64,000 bases of DNA from Macropodus opercularis (lineage: Eukaryota; Chordata; Actinopteri; Anabantiformes; Osphronemidae): the NCBI GenBank assembly GCA_030770545.1, contig CM061107.1, positions 8,086,001-8,150,000 of the forward strand, read 5' to 3'. Under the pieces are notes generated by a model that saw only the letters and a program-made list of their open reading frames with translations, did not search any database and was not told the origin of the DNA. This document shows, one piece after another, positions 36,301 to 49,200 of this stretch. The translations under genes were made by a program, and so were the position numbers. Every line of letters begins with the position of its first letter. Position 1 is the first letter of the stretch.

Positions 36301-39300
36301 AGCGGCACTGCTCAGCGTTATTTGTCTCTTTGGACAACTTTAATTGAAAAGCCTGACTTCTCTGCGTCCACGCCGCCCTGCTGTTCTACTGTTTACTATG
36401 CGCCACTTTGCATGGAGGACGAGACTTTAAGTGGAACACAATGGATTACGATAAACAAAGGATTGGTAAGAGATTGAGCTGCATACAGTCCATTAACAAA
36501 TGCTTTGACGACCTCAATCCCCATCCTGCAAATCACCCGGGGACATACCTACCTTAAGCCTTCTGCAAGCACAAACTATGACCTTCACTGCAAAAGGGTC
36601 AGCGCTGTGAACACTAGCAGTTCATTTGTGATTTCGTAGCAGTGCACATTAACACCAGCGAGTCTGCATTATACTGTGTAAAAGCAGGTAGAGTGCACAG
36701 CAGGATGTTGTTGTTGATAGAAAACAGGATCAACACCAAAGTAACACAAGTTGTACTGTAAACACTGGCCTGCTGTGTCAACAGAGGGATTTTGGCAACC
36801 CTTAGGGACCGTAAGCGTGAAGTGGACTTAAAGAACGCATTGTTAGAGCTCAGCTGAAGATAATGAAGTGGACTGTACATGGCAAATGCAACTACATTCT
36901 TGTATGACATAAGCTGGAATGTTGTTGTTGTAAAGCCGCACTTTCGGGAACAGAGTTAAAGTAATCAGTGGAATATGAGGTCAATAAACAGTCTGCTGAA
37001 AATGTAAGACATACCAGTGGTGCAGGAACAGTTTATGATGTTGGTTGTGACGTTGATGTTGATTTGAACTGCTCCTCTTTTGTCTCTTCACTCAAACCAC
37101 ACAGCACAGAGGCGACTGGCGGTGGCTCGGTAGCGAAGAGTGAAGTGGGAATGTGAAAAACGGTAGAAACCATCTGGAACTCGGCCCGTTGTCACACCGT
37201 AGCACATGTGGCACAGAAAAGGCAGGTTGCTCTGAAAATATATTTATATCCAAATCACGGTGTTGGTGTATTATCTGTAAAAGATGTCGTTTCAGTTTCA
37301 TTTAAACTGAGTTTGTAGGTTTTACCCACTGAAATCACCGTGAATGCTAACAATGAAAACATGCTTGGTGGTGCAGACACTTCCTGTATTAATATCTGAA
37401 ACACAAATGCTTCGAGTGATTTGGAGGATGTGTCTGAGGGAGCTAAAAGCTGTTAATCTTCCCTGTGTGTTGGTGGTGTGGGATGCGATAATGAAATGCT
37501 GCATCTAATTTGTGTTTTGTTTGTGCATTTCACTACTAATAGCACCATTGTAGCTTTTCAGCCCATGCACAAGTTATGAAACGAGCAACAAGAAGGCTAG
37601 ATTTGTTTTAGTTGTGAAATTCACTGTCATCTTCACTTTGATGGATGCCTGTTGCGTGATTGTGTCCTAATTGTCTCTCCGCACAACGGCGTGTTTTTAT
37701 TCTCAGCTGGCCTCCGGCCCAGGATACCCACTCAGGCTCCGGTCCACTTGTCCAGAGCACCGCACAATGCCAAGCTGCCGTGCTTCTTCAGAGAGCCTCT
37801 GTTGGACAGTCTCCTGGGGGTGGGGTGTTTTCTGATAAGTCTGTGCCAAATCTGCTCCCCTCACTCAATTGCTTCTTTGTCGCGTTGTCCGTGTGAATGT
37901 CAGTGTGGCTGGGCTGCAGCTCCGTAGATTCCCTGTCGTCAGATACCTTGCACGGCTTTCATCCGCGTCGCTTGCCTCGCCTTCACACTTCAACCGCAGC
38001 CCCTTCGTCTTCCAGCCATTGTTTTCCTATCAAGCGAAGCGTACTTCATAGCCTCTCTCATGAAGCGTGAAATACAAGTTCTTATATTGGCATTGGCAGG
38101 TGTTTAAACATCTGATCTAATCCAGGCTTTGCTCATTAAATCATCACAGTGATGTAACGTTTCACTCCAACCGCTGTGTACCAGCGTGGCATGTTTTTCC
38201 AGTTAGGGAATCCAGCATTTGACTCGGTCGTAAACACAGGGCATCTGGTTGTCAGCAGTGAACGCAGCCTTCATTTGGACTTTGACATTGCACTGTGGCT
38301 GAGTTCTTCAGGGAGAAGCTGCCCAGCTTCTCATTTAGCAGCTTGCGTGGGTATGATAAATGTTACTAATCACCTATTGACCCAGAGAGGTCAAGCCTCT
38401 GCCCTGTCACCCATCACCTCCTCCTTCCTGCTGTCTTCTCTCAGCCTCGGCACCCTGTGGATCACCTTTATCTTGTTCAGACAGAGGCTTTTTCACTCCA
38501 CCAATGCTAACAGATACCATGCAACACTGCAGTTCACTTTCCTTGTTTGCAGTCAAGTGTGACACAGATTTATATTGGCAAAAAATATCTTATGTTTGGC
38601 TTTGCGGCCTCTGAAATACATTTGTATTTTGGATATATTTATTATTTGGATGTATATTATTATTGGATCTTTAGTTGAAATATGAATTACATAGGGTAAA
38701 TATATGTACACACACAGAATCTATGCTGGACAGGGTTTTTGTTCAGTGCTTTTTCTCTGCTGGCAGTGTAAAGAATTGCAGAGGAGCTTTTGTTCTTTCA
38801 AAAATCCACCTGATAATGTCTGTAGCTGGCTGCTTGCCTAAGCTGGTTGGATTTAAAGGATGGAAAAAAACCCCTCTGAGTCTCCAGTGCCCAGCCCAGT
38901 GTTTAGACTTTACACACCCAGCACAGTGGCCCAGATTTTCACCCATCCTCCGAAGGTCGTTTTTAAGAGGGAACCCTCCGAGTTGCAGTGCTGGGCAGGT
39001 AGGAATAACAATGCCGGCAGCACAATAGTCTTACCAGTATGAAGCCACGTTTTCCGGGTTCACACATAGGCCTCCACTCCATCCTCATCTCCATTTCCAC
39101 TTTCAGTGTCCCACATGAGACTGATTGAGCCATTTCGTATTGCTAAGCTGCGTGAAGAGTGCTACTTTTCTAATGAAAGAATACTGCTAAATCAGGCCTT
39201 GACAAATCTACTTTCTCCATGTCCGCACATTGAGGGTTGGCGGATTAAGCTCTAATTTTAGTTCCACTTATCTTTTCAGCTGCTTTTAAGAATTAGTTTC

Positions 39301-39879
39301 AAATAACAAAAAAAGGGTGAAAAATGTATGTATTGTCAGAGAAGCGAGGCTGTGGAAGAATAGATTGTGTAGTGGAGGCGAGGCAGAGGGAGTTCAAATG
39401 TATGTACAGATCCCTGGAAAGTACGTGCTTGTGGTGGTTGGGCAGAACGTAGCACTTTAACACTCCCGTCGCACAGCGTCTCAAGTGGCTTCATGTGATC
39501 ACAAAGCCTGATGGAGTTTGCAAACGACCCAGGCCATTAAAAATGTAACGCTGATTTTTTTCCACCCCTCTCGTTTGGTCTCTTTGTTCCTCTGCGATCA
39601 GTTTTGTGCAACAGAAATATATATCGCGGGAGTTTGTGAGTGAAGCAGAATGTGTAATGAACAGCGGGTTTCAACACTGCTTTCTAATCGACTTAGTGCA
39701 AGTCAGCACTAAGTTAATGTAATCTAAACAGAATCACTTTTCTAGACTTTCTCTAATGTCACTAGGAGCCTGATAGTTAAGGCCTTTCCATCTCACATGT
39801 ATTTGGCTACTGTGACACGTCATCAATAGTAAACAACCATCAATACCAACCCAAGGCAGTTGCTCCTTAAACAATGGGG
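30391..39879. other. Probable first intron or regulatory region right of the CpG island
   Basis: About 9.5 kb with no supported coding exon. A T-run is at about 30660-30674. A block near 33590-33760 has an unusually balanced, non-repetitive composition and a 48-codon open tail ending in TGA, but no domain or splice sites support coding. Unique AT-leaning patches recur from 34400 to 39000. Confidence 0.45.
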
Positions 39880-40640
39880 AATGCAGAGTTGGTGTGCATT
39901 CAGCATTTTTGAATAGCCTTCGGGTTATTGATTCTCCCCTAAGGTTGGCATCAGTTCCTCTCTGTCTTTTCTGTCTCTATCTAAAAACCCGCTCTTCAGT
40001 TGACCTGGGGTAGGGGGTGGAGCAGGTTCCTCTCAGATCGGCCTATTCTGGGATGCACCCCTTTTCGTTGCAGGCAGTATTGGGGTGTGATTATGTAATC
40101 CATCAGGGTTTTGCCATAAAGGGGAGGGGGCTCGGAAGGTAACGCTGGTGCTACTGATGATCATCGTCTAGCAACTGCCCAAGGGCAGGAATGTTTTGTG
40201 CTCCGATGTGTCCGACAGGTGGCTAGGAGACGCTAATTGATTAATGATCAGGGTGATATATGAGCCCCCGCGGCCAGCCTAAACATAAAGGCTCAGAGCA
40301 CCGGTGTCGCCCTAAATCATTTCCAACCAGGCCAGTAAAACCAAAACAGTTCCCTCATTAGCATATGAAAACCCTATCAGGAGGGCGACTGTGCCTTCCA
40401 AAGCCTTTGTGGACCACCTATTGTCAACATCCTGAGCCTGAATTAACAGGCTAGCATTTTATGCCAGATGAATCATGACAACAAAGATGTTTTTATAACA
40501 AGGGTCACTCAGCACTAATGAATGATTAACAGCACAACATTCTATGGCCTTCATTTAATTTGGGTTTTAACTCCTTTATCTGCCCGTGCATGGCTTTGAC
40601 AAAACAGGCGTTGCCTAATGACTGTACTCCTATAATGAAC
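39880..40640. promoter_or_regulatory. Candidate conserved non-coding block with a paired-class homeodomain site
   Basis: A long unique stretch without simple repeats. It includes TAATTGATTA at 40234-40243, a TAAT-NN-ATTA palindrome used by dimers of paired-class homeodomains, and an octamer-like ATTAGCATATG near 40360. It has no substantial open frame. Conservation is inferred. Confidence 0.35.
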
Positions 40641-41498
40641 TATTGTCTCCTGCACACTGTGTCATTATTTTAGAGAGAACGTAAATTCCTGTTGTGAATG
40701 GATTTTTTTCACCACGCGTTATTGTAACTATAATTCCTTAATATGAATAATTTACCTTTCTTTGCGTGGGGGTTTTTGTTCGGTACATCATGGAGCTGAC
40801 ACTTTTTCCATTCAAGCAAAGTCAGATTTTTTTGTGAATGATTGCCCATTAGTGAAATTCACCTGCCCCCAGATGATCGTATTTTGTACGTGATGTCCCA
40901 TATGACAGTGCAGCAGTGGATTAGTGTGTCTCGTTCTCTGTCTCACTTCCTCTCTCGCTCTCTGTTTCTGCCTCTGCTGTCACTCTCTCTGGTAATTTAC
41001 CATTCCACAGGGGGCCTTGCGTGACCCTCTTCATTGTTTTGTTTGGATGACTCTGAAGGACAATAGCAGTCTGGAGCCTTGGCCGGCACTCAGCGTGTGT
41101 GAATCTGCATCTTTCCATTGGGAGTTGTGTGCTCCGATGTCAAGAGAGGTTATGTGATCTATGTGTGACTGAAGGGGGTTTCCACCGCTGAAAGTCAGAG
41201 CTTCAAGAAGAGGGGGTTATATTGTGTGAATGCATGCGTGTGTGTACAGTATGTGTGCGCGTGTGCAGCCGGTGGAATTTGATAGAACCAAGCAAGTTAA
41301 AACAACACATTGTGTCTGTTTTAATGTGAGCTCATGACTAGCGCCGCAGGGCTGCCATTCCCAAGAAACCACGAACTTAGAGACGGTTGGTTATACCCAC
41401 ATTCGGTGTGTTACGTGTTCGAATTATCACAATGAAGTTATTGCTTTATGGTCGGTCACTTGAGTTGGAACATCTCCCATCAGACCTTTCAGAGAGTG

Positions 41499-41523
41499 AC
41501 ACACACACACACACACACACACA
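41499..41523. repeat. (AC)n microsatellite
   Basis: An uninterrupted AC run of about 12 units. Confidence 0.97.
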
Positions 41524-43148
41524 TCCATTCTACCGTCATTTCATTGTTGTGGACCTGTCTCGCTGTAAGTTGAGCGGTTTTTGAACGAGGCAGAACATAC
41601 CGTTCGGACTCCATTCACAGCCCCAACCAGGAAGTGAGACTACGTAAGTGGAAGGAAGTGAGATGAGGAATTATTCGGGCGCTGGGCACCGGCCAGCTGA
41701 TTGTCACTTTGAACTAGGTGAGGTATTTACCCACATTCAAAGCAATGCAGCAGAGTCCACGGGACTGTAAAACGATGCAGGCACAGGGACATGTATCTAA
41801 AGTTTCTCAGCATTTTAAAGTAATATTGAGAACCTGACCATGTTAAACCCACGCTGCACGTCAGTACGAATGAACATCCACCGACTACTATATGTCCAAT
41901 GTTAGAATCACTCCAGGATTTAAGCTTTGACATGCACACATGAAACCAGTGTAATTAAATGCACTATTTCTGTCAGACTCGTCTATTTATGTCTCTGCCA
42001 TTGAGGTTTTCTCAGAAGCTTGCGATAACAATTTATTAGGAAGTTTATTTGCTGCCTATAAAATGGCGCCAAGACCTCTTTGGCCTGGAGGGAGGGATTT
42101 TTCTGGAGTTGTATCATGACCCTGCGGAAGAGCAACCTTTCCCATGGCCGTCAGAATTCGTTGTCCGCGATGCCTTCGTTCAGCAGACACTTTCTTTCTT
42201 TGTGTGACCGGAGCCTGTTGAAGTGAAATAATCTTAAACAGACCGCAGTTTAAAAAGTCATTGGTTCTCTTAAACACGCTCATGGAAATCCCTGGTCTGG
42301 TCCACAGTTCTACATTTTATTGGAACTAGAGGGATCTTGGTCTCTGTTTTACATCAAACGTAAATACGGGGCAGGCCCAGCTCTTCTGAGTGTGACACAA
42401 ACCAATTTTCTATTTAATCATTATTAACTGTGATTGTGCAAATGAGACAAATCCATTAAATCCAACAAAGTGCCTTTTAACAAGTGAAAACCACTTGTGA
42501 TTTTCCAGTTGTCTTTGGTTGAAACTAACCCAGAACTCATGTCCGTGCTTTCTGCATTAATGTGGTTCGTCATAAGTCCTGTGTGACTATTTCACTTTGA
42601 CTGTGCAGGTAGAAATGTCATATTTTAACAACATGCGTAGATTAAAAGGCATTTTCACACTCACTCCAGAGCAGCGTTGCTAGAGCTATTGATCTGCAGC
42701 ATTAGCATAGCTGGTCTTCTATGAAAAGATGACACGCCACTTTGGATCTGTCTCCGTCCTGGCAATGAAGGCGCCTCTGTGTCCCTGTTTGTGCATGAGG
42801 CTGTGGGGATTTTTTAGGCTGCCACCTGATTCACATTGCTGTAATTGAGTTGTGGTCATAAACACTACTGTGCCTGCCTAGGCCCAAGGTAATTTACACG
42901 CCACAAAAGCACTGTTTTACTCCACTTTTCACATGATGTTTGGGGCACACATGTACCAAGTGAGAAAGTCCAAACTATTGCACAAGGGTGGGGTGAAGGA
43001 AGGGGGAGAAAGGAGTCAAAGTTTTCATATTGCAAGGCAGTTCTGTGCCAGAGAAGCTAGGGAGTCACTGAGTCTGCAGCACGTGGATAAGGACCACAAA
43101 GCTCTTGGTTTCAAATATCTCTCTCTCTCTTTGTTTCTCTCTCCTCAG

Positions 43149-43218
43149 AGCTTAGGAGCTGCAATCGATTCAAGGGGAGATTTCCTTGGCCAAGGACAGG
43201 CAGATTGACGTTTTTGGG
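43149..43218 (+). other. Weak candidate internal (untranslated) exon
   Basis: A long pyrimidine tract ending TCTCTCCTCAG (to 43148) is followed 70 nt later by GGG|GTAAGC. Only one of the three reading frames is open and it matches no family I know. It could be a 5' UTR exon of the gene starting at the 29.4-30.4 kb island, or chance. Confidence 0.18.
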
Positions 43219-46200
43219 GTAAGCCCGAATTTGTCGCTCCTGTCAGCTCTGGGTAATTGGACGTATCCAAACTTCACACTGTGGGTGTGCGTGTGCCAAG
43301 CGAAGTGTTATTCTCCGTACGATAGCCCTGTTCCTCGTCATGTGACTGCCATGTTGGTTTTGTGGTCATGTGAATCCCGTGATTGAACGTTTGGTCTGTG
43401 TTTCCCCTGTGTCTTCTGCTTTTTACTGCCCTGGTAAAGGTCACTGTTTGTGCCCAACTGGACGTCTTTTCAAACGTGTGCAACCACTGTCACACACACA
43501 GACGTACATCTGTATTGTGCATTCTGCCAGGGACAGGATCGAGGATAATCTGGGGTCTGTTGCACCAGAGCTGGAGCTGACAGAAAGCGCATTTGCTCCA
43601 TCTTGAAGGACAACATAAAAGAAACTGGCTTGAAGAACTTAGACCAACACTGTGTGTTTCAGTGAGTCTGATTTGTCTTCCCGTATATCCGTCTGTAAAT
43701 CAATGGCAGCAGAAAGAATGGACCTAAATCACTTCCATTGTCTTTTACTTGTATTTCATGCTTTACACATTTTAGCTTAGGAGCTGGTCAGTTCCCCTGA
43801 ACCTATCACGTAACCATGCCCTTCGATCTGAGGCACAGTTTGTCCTGTGCTGGCCTATCTGGCATTCCTCTGCCTATACAAGCAGGCCTGTTTTCTCTCC
43901 CTCTTCCGTCCTTTCTGTCCCTTTCTGGCTTTGAGGAAAGGTGATCTCTCCCCCCAGACAAACACCTCCCTCCATACCAGTCGCCAAGCGAAAGTAAACA
44001 GCGTGGTATGTGTCAGGATGCCAACCAGTACCCAGAAGAATGCAGACTCCCTCCCCCTGTGGTCTCCTTCATTGGATGCCCCCGCCACAGTGGGTGTGTG
44101 TTTTTGTGCACACATACTCAGAAGACGTCCATGTGTTGTAACAGGGGATGACAAGTGGTCTGAGAGACACTCCCCTGTTCGTAACCGTTTGGCATGATGG
44201 CTGAAGCTGGGACTGGTCTTATACGTATGGAGCTTTCTTCATGCATTGATTAGTTTTCTTGTCTTTGCTCACTTCATCTGTTCATGGTGAAATGTCACAC
44301 TGGAAATTGGAAATCATGCGATTGCGCCATAAGCGGCATTTCGTTGCTGCAGTTGTATTTTGTCATCTGGCAGAAGCTGCAGTACATGCAGTACTTGCGC
44401 GCAGTCATTTTCCAGTTTCTCTCACTCGCCGTCTCCCTCTGAGTTAGCAGGTTTGGAGTTTTCATCTCCACGTAAAGCGGCATTTAACCCCCCTCTCCCT
44501 GTCATAATTTAGATCCAGTCTCATAAGTGGGTTGGGAAGCGGCCCCAGCAGTTGATGTGGAACACATGCCTTTAATGATTCACACTCTGTGTGCGGTAGG
44601 TCGTGGTGGCTGCCGAGCCCGCTGCCTCTCCCTCTGTCTAGAATAGGACTCCTGTGCTTTTTTCAGTGCTGTACGTTTTGTTTTTTTTAAAACCAAGTTG
44701 TTACATGGAAACTTCAGGGAAGTTGAAATATGTTGTTTATGCACAGTTGTTCCTGTTTAATGGGCTTCTTATTGTCTGTGAAATCTGAACAGAGCTGAAT
44801 AACCAGCTTTTGTTGGTCAACCAATGGTTTCTGTCTCGCCATCACGCAGCAGCTTTGCTTCCCTTCATGTAGGTTCCAGCTCCACTCGAACGCCTTTTTG
44901 TCCTTTCGTGTGAGGTATTTGACTGTAGTGTTTGGTGCAGTTGTGCTGCACTTGCAGGCTCTCACATTCTGATTTGACAATTTCATTTGTCAGATTTACA
45001 CAAACCTCTAAATGTAGTGTTAATGGTTGTAAGCTTCAAGCTCCGTTCCTTGTGCTCGTTTACTGTGAACCTTTGAATGTTAATATATTGTGTAGCATCC
45101 TACTCTCTAAGCATCAGCAGATGAGAGGACGTGTGCTCATGTGTTTGAGCTTTTGGTCCTAAGTGTGTTCTCCACCCACACGGAGGAAATTGAGAAGTTT
45201 GACAGGGCAACATAAATCTCACTCAGACAAATGCATCCATGGGTTTCCCCTTGTGTATCCATCCACTCAGCAATTGGTTTACCTTTTATTGTCCGTGCAA
45301 ATGGGAAGTTTCTTCCTGTACAGTCAAAGAATAGTGAAATGTGCCAGCACGTGACAGGGAGTAGGCGCTGTCCCTCTCCGTAAATCGCTTCCTGTTTTTG
45401 GCTTTCACCCATTGCCCTGAACCCCAGCCTACATCTTTCCATCCACGCTTCCATCTTTTGTTGCTCGTCATCTCTCTCTGTCTCACCATCCTGGGTCCCA
45501 CGCCCCTTTGGGTGGCCTTGTCTGACCTTTCCTTCCTCCATTCACTCACGCGTACACGCTTCTGTGTCTGGGTCCTACCATGCACCCGTCATAGACCTGA
45601 AGAGCAATTACATTACATAGTCTTTGGTGTTATTGGAACTCAGAATGTTTTGTCCTGTTGCATTGGTGGGAGTCGTGTAGATTTAACTGGTTTCCCACAA
45701 GTGCTTGGCTTCATGCAGATGAGTTTTCCAACTCTGTTTACTGTGTTTTATGTGGTGGTATTGAGTTTTTACAATACCCGTAATCTCGTAAAGTGTTGCT
45801 TTAATGAAACTATGCCTTTGTGCTATGTTGTGAGTAAATTGGTGTTAATCTGTGTCAGGTCGTAAATTAAGCTTTTTGTCTGAACTTGATTTATAAGGTT
45901 TGGTTCTCTCAAAGCTGGTTTTGGAACAACAGAGTAAGTGCTTATGAAATATGAAGTGTGTGTGTGAGTGCTGAAATTGATGACGGGACCTCCCTGGATT
46001 TGAGTGTTGCTACAGCACCACCTGATATCGCAGGCAGAAAACCCAGCCTCTCTAGGTGAGAGGGCGTAGCTACAGTACAGAATATTCTGCAGTTCCTCTT
46101 TTGGGCGCCTCCTGACAGTAACTTGGCAGCAAGGCAACATAAACAAATACCCTATAGTGGGGCTGGCAGACACAGTCCCCCTGTTACCAGTTACCATACA

Positions 46201-49200
46201 CGCACACTGCTGCACAGCCCAGCTCATACCAGCCTGCTCAGCCCAGCAGCCACAAGCTGGGAGAAATAAATTTGCGCCTTTGCTCCGTGAAGTGGCACAG
46301 GCCCACATTTATCCACGGCCTGATTTCCTTATAGTCCTCACAGTTGCATGGGCTGAAACATTTGCTTTGCATTGTTTCAGGCAGGCATTGATGTGTGTTA
46401 CTGTGGACGTTACTGTGGGTGCACTCGTCTCTCAGAGGTTTCCAACAACATCATTCCAGCACCGCCCATGAGAGGGAAACTGCTGCCAGGGGTCCCAAAA
46501 TAGTTGTTTGTGCTGAGGTAGCAAAAAGCATTCATGATGTAATGGAGGTTGGGGAGGTGGCAGGGAAGCCTCGCAGGCCAGCGTGTGACACACATGCAAT
46601 ATCCCCACAAAATCTGGATGGGTTCTTATTTCTGTGTGTGTGCATACGGACTGACATGCCTGCAGTTTTCTCTTCCTCATTCCTTCACGTTCTCTCTCTC
46701 TCTCCCCAAACACAGTGGAGTATTGTACACCCTGACCTGGTCTGAGTCCAAAACCGAAAACAACCCAGACTGCTGAAACAGGGGGCCCTCTGCTAAAGGC
46801 CAGCTGGGCTGTAGATATTACCTTCCAAACCAGTGGGGCCTGGTAGTAGAGCTGCAGAACTGCGTGTGAGCAGGGTTTGAAGCAGCTGACGTGAGACTGC
46901 ACCTGACAAGTTATTTGCTAGACTGTTAGTAGTCACACAACTTCACATTTTCTAGCTTCACCAATGGTTAAATGGTGGAATACACAATAGAGAGTGATGA
47001 CAAGTAGCATTATAACTTTCTTATTTCTATACATCGTACAGTTACAGGCTGAATTTTCTAGGTTTAGATATTGGGGTTTCAGTGGATTTTTCAAATACAT
47101 GACCACAGTTATATCATTTGTGAGTAAACAGATCAGTAAACTGTTTTGTTTTCACAGCTAATAATAGCACCTTCACCAACTAAACCTCCTCCCACTGTTC
47201 TTTTTGTGCAGTGGCTTTGGATCATGGGAGAACCTTTATGCAAAATCACTCTTCGCAACATGTAAATCAGGAAGTGGTTGGGGATTAAGTCAATGCCAGA
47301 CATTTTGTGGAAACAACAGTGCTGTCGTTCGCGCAACTGTGTGTTTGTGTGTGTGTTTACGTGGGGGAGAATAGAACAGTCAGCGCTGTCTCCGTAAGCA
47401 GCAGAAAGGTGCAGAAAGGAGAGGAGGATGAGAAGGGGGCTGACACCACGTCTTAGGATCAAGCTGCTCCAGTGACAGAGCACAGCATAGGCAGCTCTGG
47501 TGACACTACAGTGCACAGGAGGAAGGCGAGGAAAAGTAGAAAGGGGGGGAGGAAGCAGAAGAGATGGCACTGAAAGCGTCCCCCACATGAGGATTGTAGA
47601 TGAGGATAGTGGAAATGGGGGAGTGAGAGGCGGCGACGTGGCAGCAGGTCTCCTGGGATGCCATCAGCTGGTGTGCATGTTAGCAAACAAGTGCATCTAT
47701 AGTAGGTGATGCTGTCTGTTTAACAGTATGTAAACCAGCATAAAGTTTGGGTTTCTGCTGTGTGCATGTGGGCTTCAACACACTCGTAGTAAAACTTGCC
47801 ACCAATGAGGCACAGAAGACAGCATCGAGGCCCCAGATGCATCTCCACCCCCACTACATCTCTCCTTGCAGGTCCCAGTAGGCACATCTCTGTAATGGGC
47901 CCCGTATCGATCCTGAGACCTCCTTGTCCACACTCAATGCCCATCGATCGGCACCATACAAAGAGTCTCTGAGGACTGCTTCATATCTTGTGGCCGTGAC
48001 TCGCTGCGCGGATGGTGTGTGTGCACGCGTCTAAAACGTAACCCTTGCATTTATAAAGCAAACCTGCGTCAGCATGAATGTGCCTTCATGTGCCTGTAAC
48101 CGTGTTTGAGAATGTGTATCTGCCCCCAAATCCTTCCCGTCCTGCGTTAATGTAGCCAGAGGCCTTCAGTGAAATTGTCCCGTTGCACCGTCAAGTGAAG
48201 GCTGTTCTCTCATTAGACCGTGAATGATGCCGTCCTCCACGTTTAAAAGCCCGCAGCAGAGACACGTAAACAGCCGACATAAAAAGACCTGCGTATCCCA
48301 CAAGAGAGAGACAAGATAGAAAAAGAAGAAAAGGTTCCTTTGCTTCCCATGTCACAAAAAACCTGATTAATCAGTCAAGCCACATGAAAACTTTGCTTGT
48401 TATTGTTGCCGCTTGATTTATTGAAGGCTCGGATCTGGGTCAAACATCCCCCTTCTTCTTCTTTCTCTCTCTTTCTCGCTCGCTCTGTCCTCTCTTCCTT
48501 CTCCTTTACCGCCTTTTTTTCCTACCTAAATAAGAGCCCACCCCCCACGTCTCTTCCTTTTGTCTCTCATCTGGTTTTCTGTTTTTGTTAAAGGGCAGTT
48601 GATTAATGGTCCAACAGACAAAGCTTGCAGTCTGTTCTCAGCCCAGGCCCAGATAGGGCTCAGCTCTAGGTAAACCAAAACACATGTGCTCTGGACAGCC
48701 ACTAGGAACCCCTGAGGAGAGAGACAGAATAGGAACGAGAGAAGTAATCGCTGAAGTATTTCATATAGGGCCCTATATTCTGAATACTGCAGTAGAAGGA
48801 AGAAGCTGTGGATTAAATGTTTGTGAGCATTTTCTCCATTTGTGGTTAAGTGAGACTCACTTACACCATCTTGTCCTGTTGTTGTTCATTAAATCATAAA
48901 GTTGTCTTTCTGCTTGGACACAATTTCATCTTTCACAACGTGCGGAGTCTCATGTTTACTGATTTAAATGTAACAAAGAGACAATTCAAACACCTGAGTG
49001 TTGTGTCTTGCCTGCAGGCTGCTGGAATGAGTCCTGTGCGGAGTAGAACTGCCTCAGTGAAGAAGGAGCATATCACTTCTCAGACACAGTCAGAGCGTCA
49101 TTGTTAAGTATCTCCATAATGGCAGGGCTTGACACTCATGTCACGCTTTATTGCTACGTGTGCGTGTTTGTACCCATTGCTGTCTAATTGGCTGTGAGGC

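Noticed and set aside
45398..45865. 155-codon open frame with a hydrophobic start resembling a signal peptide
   Set aside because: The hydrophobic stretch comes from C/T-rich sequence; no cysteine pattern, domain or splice structure follows.
47720..47944. Minus-strand 74-codon frame with several cysteines
   Set aside because: No recognised domain or flanking acceptor and donor in phase; considered chance.
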